DNA of 6,375 nucleotides, taken from positions 1 through 6,375 of the forward strand of contig DAOOPA010000050.1 in assembly GCA_035388025.1 (NCBI GenBank), given 5' to 3'. The DNA comes from JAAZMX01 sp035388025. GTDB taxonomy: Bacteria > Patescibacteriota > Patescibacteriia > UBA2196 > GWA2-42-15. A model generated the notes under the pieces. The model worked only from the letters and a program-made list of their open reading frames with translations, made no database searches and was not told the DNA's origin. This document shows, one piece after another, positions 1-5,019 of this stretch. The position numbers were made by a program, and so were the translations under genes. Positions within the stretch are counted from its first letter, which is position 1. Each line of letters opens with the position of its first letter.

Positions 1-282
1 GCCACTCGTTCCCGGCGTGGTGCCCAAAAGCTCCTGATACGGCGCCACATAGCTTTTCAAAAGCGGCGGCAGATAAACAGCCGCGAAAATCAAAGGCGCG
101 ACAATCAGAATCAGATAGATAAAACTGATTACCCGGCCGGCTCGGATATATTTTTTGGTTTTTTCTGTTTGTTCCCGTATTTCTGCGAGCAACACCTGGT
201 TTTCCAAGAGTAAATTTTTTATTTCTTCATTGCCAACCGTTGCCAGAGTCTCGTTCGCCATTTTTTCCTGGGTATTTTCCAT
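1..282 (-). CDS. Small single-pass membrane protein, N-terminal part (partial)
   Basis: This reading frame on the minus strand is open for 94 codons from ATG at 282-280 and runs off the left edge, so the C-terminus is missing. Residues 1-45 are charged and rich in Glu, Lys, Gln and Leu (for example LLLENQVLLAEIREQTEKT), consistent with a short amphipathic or coiled-coil helix. Residues about 50-73 form one hydrophobic segment (VISFIYLILIVAPLIFAAVY) that should cross the membrane. A proline-rich stretch, LPPLLKSYVAPYQELL, follows. There is no cleavable signal peptide, because the hydrophobic stretch lies too far from the start. I do not recognise a named family; the layout resembles small uncharacterised membrane proteins common in Patescibacteria (recollection, not tested). 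No Shine-Dalgarno sequence precedes the ATG; the upstream bases are nearly all A/T. It is transcribed divergently from the nrd genes. The gene is fairly certain, its function unknown. Confidence 0.72.
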   Translation of the reverse strand, partial: MENTQEKMANETLATVGNEEIKNLLLENQVLLAEIREQTEKTKKYIRAGRVISFIYLILIVAPLIFAAVYLPPLLKSYVAPYQELLGTTPGTSG

Positions 283-318
283 AAAATTATTTTTAATTTG
301 TAATTTTTATCTATTTTC

Positions 319-347
319 ATTATATACCAACCGCTATTATCTGGCTA
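319..347 (-). promoter_or_regulatory. Candidate promoter for the leftward membrane-protein gene
   Basis: On the minus strand a perfect TATAAT lies at 324-319. A weaker -35 (TAGCCA, 4 of 6 matches) lies at 347-342, giving a 17-base spacer. The predicted start is near 312, about 30 bases before the ATG at 282. The -10 is good and the -35 weak; this is a prediction from sequence only. Confidence 0.35.
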
Positions 348-496
348 TTCATAGCTTTCTTTTGCTAAAATAGAAAAAAAGGCAAAAATTAACCCCCAAG
401 TGGATAAATAAGCCTTTCAGTATTTTCGGAAATGATATATAATAAAAACCAAGAAACACCAGTCGATTTTTTTAAATTATTTTCTCTATTCATTAG

Positions 497-524
497 TTGA
501 CAAAACTATATATTGTGCTATAAT
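497..524 (+). promoter_or_regulatory. Consensus sigma70-type promoter of the nrdR-nrdD operon
   Basis: TTGACA at 497-502 and TATAAT at 519-524 both match the housekeeping consensus in all six positions and are separated by 16 bases. Transcription should start near 531, leaving a leader of about 150 bases before the nrdR ATG at 685. The spacer is filled exactly by an NrdR-box match, so repressor and RNA polymerase would compete for the site. Confidence 0.82.
503..518 (+). promoter_or_regulatory. NrdR box 1 (operator in the promoter spacer)
   Basis: The sequence AAACTATATATTGTGC matches the known NrdR-box consensus (acaCwAtATaTwGtgt) at 14 of 16 positions, including the central C-w-A-t-A-T-a-T-w-G core. 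It sits exactly between the -35 and -10 hexamers, so binding should block polymerase. NrdR is encoded immediately downstream, pointing to autoregulation. Confidence 0.8.
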
Positions 525-535
525 TAGTAATAGGA

Positions 536-551
536 ATACAATATATAGTTT
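536..551 (+). promoter_or_regulatory. NrdR box 2 (operator at the transcription start)
   Basis: ATACAATATATAGTTT also matches the NrdR-box consensus at 14 of 16 positions. It lies 33 bases, about three helical turns, downstream of box 1 (start to start), with a 17-base linker. Characterised NrdR sites usually come as such phased pairs. The box lies just after the predicted start of transcription. Confidence 0.78.
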
Positions 552-608
552 TTATTTTTCTTTGCTCTTGCCAGGCCTTGCTCATTTTTTCTTGTTATTT
601 AAATTTTC

Positions 609-633
609 AAAGACACTCTAGACCAGTGTTTTT
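609..633 (+). promoter_or_regulatory. Weak leader hairpin with U tract (possible attenuator)
   Basis: Within the nrdR leader, AAAGACACT (609-617) can pair with AGTGTTTTT (625-633) as nine pairs including one G-U, around a 7-base loop. The 3' arm itself is the U run. The stem is short and mostly A-U, so it may be chance. No small leader peptide or known riboswitch is recognisable here. Confidence 0.2.
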
Positions 634-684
634 ATTTGTCCCCAATAAATTAATCCGCTCGGTTTTTAATAGCCAACAATTATC

Positions 685-1161
685 ATGTTTTGTCCAGTCT
701 GTAACCACAAAGACACTAGCGTTGTTGACTCCCGCCTTTCGGGCAATGGTCTTTGCGTCCGCCGCCGCCGCTGTTGCAGTAAATGTGGCTTCAAATTCTC
801 TACCTTGGAAGAATTGCAGATTTTGGAGCTGACCGTAGTGAAGCGCGATGGTCGCCGAGAGGCCTATAGTCAGGAAAAGATGGAGCGCGGAATTCTGCAT
901 TCTTTGGAAAAACGTTCTTATACCAAAGACGAATTCAAACTTCTTATCAATAAAATAGAAAGAGATATTCAAAAAAAAGCCCTCCGCAGTGAAATTACCA
1001 CCAAAGATATTGGTGAAATTGTTATGAAACATTTGGAAAAATTTGACAAGGTTGCTTATATTCGTTTCGCTTCTGTTTACCGTCAATTCGCTGACGTAGC
1101 CAGTTTTCAAAAAGAACTTAAGCGCATTAAGGGTACCTCCCCAAAGCGTTCAAAAAAATAA
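685..1161 (+). CDS. nrdR: Transcriptional repressor NrdR
   Basis: NrdR is the (d)ATP-sensing repressor of ribonucleotide reductase genes. The 158-residue product has the family's usual length and order. An N-terminal zinc ribbon has Cys3-x2-Cys6 and Cys31-x2-Cys34 (MFCPVCNHKDTSVVDSR, then RRRR-CC-SKCGFKFST); Cys30 is an extra neighbour where Glu is usual. An ATP-cone from about residue 49 to 139 begins with VVKRDGRREAYSQEKM. The tail, GTSPKRSKK, is basic. The ATG at 685 is chosen because MFCPVC is the expected N-terminus. It has no Shine-Dalgarno sequence; AT-rich AACAATTATC precedes it. The gene is the first of the operon, 18 bases before the preferred nrdD start, and two NrdR boxes lie in its own promoter, so autorepression is the likely control. 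The identification is secure. Confidence 0.96.
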   Translation: MFCPVCNHKDTSVVDSRLSGNGLCVRRRRCCSKCGFKFSTLEELQILELTVVKRDGRREAYSQEKMERGILHSLEKRSYTKDEFKLLINKIERDIQKKALRSEITTKDIGEIVMKHLEKFDKVAYIRFASVYRQFADVASFQKELKRIKGTSPKRSKK

Positions 1162-1179
1162 CCATTGATTTTTCAAACC

Positions 1180-3258
1180 ATGCTCAACAAAAATCAAGTC
1201 AAACAGGTCAAAAAAAGAGATGGCCGCGTTATGGCCTTTGATAAAAAGAAAATAGTCAGCGCTATTTTTAAAGCCCTTCGCTCTGTCGGCCAGGAGAATG
1301 AAAAATTGTCTGATAAATTGGCCAAAGATGTTGCTCGCCAGCTCAACAAAGAGTACGATGGCCAAATTATTCCCACCGTCGAACAGGTTCAAGATATGGT
1401 GGAAAAGGTTTTAATCAAAGAAAATTTAGCCGAAGCCGCCAAATCATATATCCTTTATCGGGAGCAACATGCCAAAATTCGTGATCTCAACAAATTTATC
1501 AACTCAGACGATTTAGTTGACCAATATTTGAGCAAATTAGACTGGCGCGTCAAAGAAAATAGCAACATGGCCTACTCCCTTCAGGGTTTGAATAATCACG
1601 TGGCCTCCACCATTTCCGCTCACTATTGGCTCAATTCCATTTATTCTCCGGAAGTCCGCCAGGCTCACATGGATGCCGATCTTCACCTGCACGACCTTCA
1701 ACTTCTGGCCGCCTATTGTTGCGGTTGGGATTTGCGCGACATTTTGATTTATGGTTTTACTGGCGTTGAAGGCAAAGTCCAGAGCAAACCGCCCAAGCAC
1801 TTTAGAAGCGCGCTCGGAATAATTATTAATTTTCTTTATACCCTCCAGGGCGAAGCCAATGGTGCTCAAGCCCTTTCCAGCTTTGATACCTATCTCGCCC
1901 CTTTTGTTCGTCATGACAGGCTGGATTACGGCACTGTCAAGCAGGCTATGCAGGAATTCATGTTCGGCATGAATATCCCGACGCGGGTCGGTTTCCAGAC
2001 ACCCTTTACCAATATTACCATGGATCTAAAACCCACCGGTTCATTGGCCGAAGACTTTGTAATTATCGGCGGCGAGGTCACCGAGGATAAATATAAAGAT
2101 TTTCAGCCGGAGATGGATATGATTAACAAAGCCTTTGCCGAAGTTTGTCTCGCTGGCGATGCCAAGGGCCGAGTTTTCACTTTCCCTATTCCTACCTACA
2201 ATATTACCAAAGATCTTGATTGGGACAGTCCAGTTCTAGAAAAAGTCTGGGAGATGACCGCCAAGTATGGCATTCCATATTTTTCCAACTTTGTGAATTC
2301 CGATATGAACCCGGATGACGCTCGCTCTATGTGTTGTCGTTTGCGCCTTGACAATCGTGAACTAAAAAAACGCGGTGGCGGACTTTTTGGCGCCAACCCC
2401 TTGACTGGCAGTATCGGGGTGGTCACTTTGAATCTCCCGCGCATCGGCTATCTGTCCAAAATCAAAGAAGAATATTTTGATCGCCTTGATCGCCTGATGG
2501 AAATCGCCCGAGAATCTCTGGAAACCAAGCGTGAAGTGATTGAGCGTTTTACCGCTATGGGCTTGTATCCTTATTCGCGTTTTTATCTCAAGAAAATCAA
2601 AGAACAATTTGGTGAATATTGGAAGAATCATTTCAATACCATCGGTATTCTCGGCATGAATGAGTCGCTCCTCAATTTTATGGGTAAAAATATCGTCAGC
2701 CCCGAAGGTCACGCTTTCGCTCTGGAAATTATGGATCATATGCGTGAAAAATTAATGACCTATCAGACGGAAACCGGCCATCTTTATAATCTGGAAGCCA
2801 CGCCGGGTGAGGGTACTACCTATCGTTTTGCCAAGGCTGATAAAAAGAGGTATGCTGATATCGTTGTGGCCAACGAAAAAGCCTATCAGGAAAAAAACGC
2901 CGCTCCTTATTACACCAACTCTACCCAGTTGCCGGTCAACTTTAGTGATGATATCTTTGAGGCCCTTGATCTCCAAGACGATCTCCAGACCCGCTACACT
3001 GGCGGTACCGTATTGCATGGTTTTGTCGGCGAACGTCTGCCTTCCGCCAAAGCTACTCGCGACTTGGTCAAAAAAATTGCCGAAAATTATCGTTTGCCTT
3101 ATTATACCATTACCCCCACTTTCAGCATCTGCCCCATCCACGGCTATCTGGCTGGCGAACACCAGTTTTGTCCGCGTTGCGACGAGGAAATTGGTTATAC
3201 GGACAATCAACCGGTTGAAAGTATTCCCGTTGAGCAAGCGCAACTTTTTAATTCCTAA
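1180..3258 (+). CDS. nrdD: Anaerobic (class III) ribonucleoside-triphosphate reductase, large part lacking the glycyl-radical domain
   Basis: NrdD reduces ribonucleoside triphosphates to deoxyribonucleotides in the absence of oxygen. The 692-residue product (numbering from the ATG) starts with an ATP-cone at about 6-95 (KKRDGR at 11-16), which sets overall activity through ATP/dATP. The catalytic barrel follows, with the DLHLHDL motif near 167-173, the Cys-Cys pair 180-181 and the Cys-Cys pair 385-386 in SMCCRLRLD. The last pair is the expected thiyl-radical region. The C-terminus carries the structural zinc site CPIHGYLAGEHQFCPRC (Cys651, His654, Cys664, Cys667). About 25 residues later the frame stops, where family members normally continue into the glycyl-radical motif. 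That motif is absent here and appears in the next ORF. An in-frame TTG at 1165 would add five residues; ATG 1180 is preferred. No Shine-Dalgarno sequence is visible. Family identity is certain; the C-terminal truncation is real in this sequence. Confidence 0.95.
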   Translation: MLNKNQVKQVKKRDGRVMAFDKKKIVSAIFKALRSVGQENEKLSDKLAKDVARQLNKEYDGQIIPTVEQVQDMVEKVLIKENLAEAAKSYILYREQHAKIRDLNKFINSDDLVDQYLSKLDWRVKENSNMAYSLQGLNNHVASTISAHYWLNSIYSPEVRQAHMDADLHLHDLQLLAAYCCGWDLRDILIYGFTGVEGKVQSKPPKHFRSALGIIINFLYTLQGEANGAQALSSFDTYLAPFVRHDRLDYGTVKQAMQEFMFGMNIPTRVGFQTPFTNITMDLKPTGSLAEDFVIIGGEVTEDKYKDFQPEMDMINKAFAEVCLAGDAKGRVFTFPIPTYNITKDLDWDSPVLEKVWEMTAKYGIPYFSNFVNSDMNPDDARSMCCRLRLDNRELKKRGGGLFGANPLTGSIGVVTLNLPRIGYLSKIKEEYFDRLDRLMEIARESLETKREVIERFTAMGLYPYSRFYLKKIKEQFGEYWKNHFNTIGILGMNESLLNFMGKNIVSPEGHAFALEIMDHMREKLMTYQTETGHLYNLEATPGEGTTYRFAKADKKRYADIVVANEKAYQEKNAAPYYTNSTQLPVNFSDDIFEALDLQDDLQTRYTGGTVLHGFVGERLPSAKATRDLVKKIAENYRLPYYTITPTFSICPIHGYLAGEHQFCPRCDEEIGYTDNQPVESIPVEQAQLFNS

Positions 3259-3300
3259 ATTTAATAGTTATTAACAAAGTTATAAACTAAAACAAAAAAT

Positions 3301-3456
3301 ATGGAGGCCAACACCAGCCAAAGAACCCCGTGCGAAATTTATTCTCGCGTGGTGGGTTATCTCCGGCCAGTCAAGCAATGGAACGAAGGTAAGCAATCGG
3401 AATTCGCCGATCGTCAGACCTTTGACCAACAAGTTTGTGACACCTGCGGAGAATAA
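3301..3456 (+). CDS. Stand-alone glycyl-radical domain of class III ribonucleotide reductase (split NrdD C-terminus)
   Basis: This 51-residue ORF starts at ATG 3301 and ends at TAA 3454-3456. It reads as the missing C-terminal domain of NrdD: RTPCEIYSRVVGYLRPV (residues 8-24), then QWNEGKQSEFADRQTF (26-41). In class III reductases the glycine of the R-V-x-G-Y motif, here Gly19 at 3355-3357, carries the stable radical made by NrdG. A CDTCGE tail adds Cys46 and Cys49. The ORF lies 42 bases beyond the nrdD stop, in the same frame, with four in-frame stops between (3256, 3262, 3265, 3283), so one base error cannot join the two. The gap is 37/42 A+T, like other gaps here. No Shine-Dalgarno sequence precedes the ATG. 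It presumably folds onto NrdD as a separate subunit, by analogy with GrcA/YfiD and pyruvate formate-lyase (inference). The motif call is strong; independent expression is inferred. Confidence 0.88.
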   Translation: MEANTSQRTPCEIYSRVVGYLRPVKQWNEGKQSEFADRQTFDQQVCDTCGE

Positions 3457-3469
3457 TCCTTTTTCTTAA

Positions 3470-3519
3470 TAAAAAATTCTTCTCCGCTTTTGGTTCGTCG
3501 TGCGGAGAAGAATTTTTTA
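3470..3519. terminator. Bidirectional intrinsic terminator after the nrdR-nrdD-glycyl-domain operon
   Basis: An 18-bp perfect stem is formed by 3470-3487 and 3502-3519 around a 14-base loop. The core is TTCTTCTCCGC / GCGGAGAAGAA, flanked by A6 on the left and T6 on the right, the arrangement of a terminator that works in either direction. It begins 13 bases after the glycyl-domain stop and ends 34 bases before nrdG. This implies that nrdG depends on readthrough or on a promoter in the short gap 3520-3553; only a weak TATTAT at 3545-3550 is visible there. Confidence 0.85.
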
Positions 3520-3553
3520 ACTCATTAATTTTGCCTTTTGAATTTATTATTTT

Positions 3554-4246
3554 ATGCTTATCGGCGGCCTGCAAAAAACATCCCTTCTTGATTATCCGGA
3601 TAAAATTTCTGCCGTTATTTTTACCGTGGGCTGTAATTTTCGCTGTGGTTTTTGCTATAATTCCGATTTGGTTACTCATGCCAAACAGGCCAAAATCATT
3701 CCCGAAGAAGAAGTTTTGGCTTTTTTGTCTGTCAGAAAAAAGAAACTTGATGCCGTGGTTATTACCGGCGGCGAACCGACCCTTCAGGCTGATCTGCTTA
3801 AATTTATCCAAAAAATCAAAGCCTTGGGCTATCTTGTCAAGTTGGATACCAACGGAACCAATCCGGACAGACTGACCCAATTAATCAAACGCCGTCTAAT
3901 TGATTATTTGGCCATGGACGTCAAGGCATCTTTGCCAAATTATACCAAAGTTGTTAATGTAAAAGTATCTCCCGCCGACATAAAAAAGAGCATTAAAACA
4001 ATTATGGACTCTGGCTTGCCCTATGAATTTCGTTCCACGCTTCTGCCGGCCCTGCACTCCCGCGAGGAAGTATTGGCTATGAGTGAATTAATTTCCGGCG
4101 CCAGTCGTTATTTTCTTCAAAAATTTTTTCCGACTGATAGTCTCAATGATCAGAATTTTCGTTCTCTGAAAAGCTTTACTGACCGGGAAATGGCCGAGCT
4201 GGCCAAAATCTGCCTTGTTAATGTCAAAGAGTGTTTTGTCCGTTGA
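3554..4246 (+). CDS. nrdG: Anaerobic ribonucleoside-triphosphate reductase activating protein (radical SAM)
   Basis: NrdG uses a [4Fe-4S] cluster to cleave S-adenosylmethionine and abstracts a hydrogen from the glycyl-radical site of NrdD; here that site lies on the separate 51-residue ORF. The 230-residue protein opens with the typical GGLQKTSLLDYPDKISAV, then the cluster motif Cys27-x3-Cys31-x2-Cys34 (CNFRCGFC) and the SAM-binding GGEPT at 72-76. Later segments include KLDTNG and LIDYLAMDVKAS. The length and motifs match the longer NrdG type found in thermophiles and archaea (known as NrdG2) rather than the short E. coli form. The ATG at 3554 is preceded by AT-rich sequence without a Shine-Dalgarno site. 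It follows the terminator and ends in TGA, the only TGA stop in this window, 24 bases before the next gene in the same frame. The identification is secure. Confidence 0.94.
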   Translation: MLIGGLQKTSLLDYPDKISAVIFTVGCNFRCGFCYNSDLVTHAKQAKIIPEEEVLAFLSVRKKKLDAVVITGGEPTLQADLLKFIQKIKALGYLVKLDTNGTNPDRLTQLIKRRLIDYLAMDVKASLPNYTKVVNVKVSPADIKKSIKTIMDSGLPYEFRSTLLPALHSREEVLAMSELISGASRYFLQKFFPTDSLNDQNFRSLKSFTDREMAELAKICLVNVKECFVR

Positions 4247-4270
4247 TCAAAAAAATTAAAAATTAATTTC

Positions 4271-4588
4271 ATGCTTATGGTTTCTTTCATTTATGCCTAC
4301 AAAAATCTGCCGGAAAATGACAAAGTTTTTCTGGGTAATTATCTAAACAAAAAAATTGATCGCTTGGAAAATCTACTCAAAGGCTTTACCGGTGATTATC
4401 GTTTATCCGTACGAGCGGAAAAATTTGCCACCAAATCAGCCTACAAAATAGAAATGCAATTGATTCTCGATGGCCAAAAATTTTTAGCCGCCGAAGATGA
4501 TCATACTGTGGTTGAGGCCGCTGACCTGGCTCTAGACAAATTAATTATTCAATTGCGCAAATTTGTAGAGAAGAAAAATTCCAAATAA
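4271..4588 (+). CDS. Short ribosome hibernation promoting factor (HPF/RaiA family)
   Basis: HPF/RaiA proteins bind the decoding centre of the 30S subunit and hold idle ribosomes inactive. The 105-residue product has the usual short-form length and pattern: KKIDRLENLLKGF in the first helix, YKIEMQLILDGQKFLAAED in the central strands, and a second helix, VVEAADLALDKLIIQLRKF, ending in a basic tail. It lacks the C-terminal dimerisation domain of long HPF. The first Met (4271) or the third residue, Met (4277), could be the start; nothing distinguishes them and neither has a Shine-Dalgarno sequence. It lies 24 bases after nrdG and 40 before the ferredoxin, probably in one transcript. Its link to ribonucleotide reduction may only reflect shared growth or starvation control. 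Family call is good; hpf versus raiA is not resolved. Confidence 0.82.
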   Translation: MLMVSFIYAYKNLPENDKVFLGNYLNKKIDRLENLLKGFTGDYRLSVRAEKFATKSAYKIEMQLILDGQKFLAAEDDHTVVEAADLALDKLIIQLRKFVEKKNSK

Positions 4589-4628
4589 CGCCCAAATATT
4601 CATTGATTCATTAACTAACCAAAGTTAT

Positions 4629-4820
4629 ATGTCTGCCATTAAAGTTGATAAACAAAAATGTATCGGTTGTGGTTCTTGCGTTGCTATGTATCCGGAATTA
4701 TTCAAACTGGGTAGTGACGGCAAAAGTGAGGTGCTCTCAAGCGACTATGAATCGCACCATCATACCAAAGAAGAAATCATCGCCGTCTGTCCCGTTAATG
4801 CCATCTCTATTAAAGATTAA
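4629..4820 (+). CDS. Single-cluster [4Fe-4S] ferredoxin
   Basis: This is a small soluble electron carrier of 63 residues. The N-terminal motif KCIGCGSCVAMYPELF gives Cys11, Cys14 and Cys17; Cys54 in AVCPVNAISI is the fourth ligand. Tyr21-Pro22 stands where two-cluster ferredoxins have Cys-Pro, so one [4Fe-4S] cluster is expected. The middle is acidic with a His-His-His patch (43-45) in the variable loop. It lies downstream of nrdG in the same direction, so it is a plausible electron donor for the radical-SAM cluster of NrdG, though it could serve other enzymes (inference from position). Start ATG 4629 places the first Cys at residue 11, normal for the family. The sequence before it, CCAAAGTTAT, has no Shine-Dalgarno site. 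Confidence 0.92.
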   Translation: MSAIKVDKQKCIGCGSCVAMYPELFKLGSDGKSEVLSSDYESHHHTKEEIIAVCPVNAISIKD

Positions 4821-4837
4821 ATATTTTTATCAAGTTT

Positions 4838-4871
4838 ATCCCGATCCCGTTTTGATTTTACGGGTAGGGAT
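4838..4871 (+). other. Hairpin just downstream of the ferredoxin gene
   Basis: ATCCC (4838-4842) pairs with GGGAT (4867-4871), and CCCGT (4846-4850) with ACGGG (4860-4864). They are separated by a small internal loop, and the terminal loop TTTGATTTT has nine bases. No U tract follows, so it may be an mRNA 3'-end stabiliser or processing structure rather than a terminator. Confidence 0.4.
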
Positions 4872-4902
4872 CCCAGATTACAAGGGAATTATTAGAATTT
4901 AT

Positions 4903-4945
4903 GTTTTAGACGGGTTCCCTCGTTTAAACGGGCTAAATATTTTTT
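4903..4945 (+). terminator. Candidate terminator between ferredoxin and cysteine desulfurase
   Basis: GTTT(T)AGACGGG at 4903-4914 can pair with CTCGTTTAAAC at 4919-4929 as eleven pairs with two G-U and one bulged U, around loop TTCC. A run of six T follows at 4940-4945. The ten bases between stem and T run make it a suboptimal terminator. It probably marks the end of the nrdG-hpf-ferredoxin transcript, which would give the next gene its own promoter. Confidence 0.42.
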
Positions 4946-5019
4946 AGGTATTCTTGGTAGTTTCTTAAAAACAAGAGCTTAATCAATTAGACCCATTTGG
5001 GGCAAGTTTTATACCATTT

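Larger units (their letters stand above)
283..684. other. Divergent intergenic region between the membrane-protein gene and nrdR
   Basis: This is about 400 bases of AT-rich DNA with no convincing gene. It contains the candidate leftward promoter (319-347), the nrd promoter with its two NrdR boxes (497-551) and a weak leader hairpin (609-633). The stretch from about 350 to 490 holds only A/T runs and an isolated TATAAT at 438-443 with no recognisable -35. An open frame at 578-832 continues into nrdR out of frame and has no protein-like character. Confidence 0.6.

Noticed and set aside
607..1110. Long antisense frame opposite nrdR
   Set aside because: It is fully antisense to a well-identified gene and has low-complexity, non-family protein character. 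The antisense frames opposite nrdD (for example 1537-1914, 2362-2739, 2752-3243), nrdG (3371-3880) and the desulfurase (5119-5583) were rejected for the same reason.
1165..1179. TTG at 1165 as the nrdD start
   Set aside because: It adds only MIFQT before a normal ATG at 1180, lies three bases after the nrdR stop, and has no supporting ribosome-binding sequence.
3256..3300. Sequencing frameshift, suppressed stop or translational bypass joining nrdD to the glycyl-radical ORF
   Set aside because: The two parts are already in the same frame, so a frameshift is not the cause. Four separate in-frame stops (TAA, TAA, TAG, TAA) make readthrough very unlikely, and no matching take-off and landing codons for a bypass are seen. 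The gap is far too short for an intron or intein.
4244..4246. UGA reassigned to glycine, as in some Patescibacteria (Absconditabacteria/Gracilibacteria)
   Set aside because: The long genes here contain no in-frame TGA and encode glycine with GGN codons throughout. NrdG ends at a natural family length at this TGA.
4908..4930. T-box-like motif (ACGGGTTCCCTCG) upstream of the cysteine desulfurase
   Set aside because: It only loosely resembles the T-box antiterminator consensus, and no specifier stem I can define or alternative antiterminator pairing is visible.
4645..4947. 100-codon frame overlapping the ferredoxin and the following gap
   Set aside because: It is out of frame with a clear ferredoxin and shows no domain or start signal; its extension covers hairpin-forming spacer sequence.
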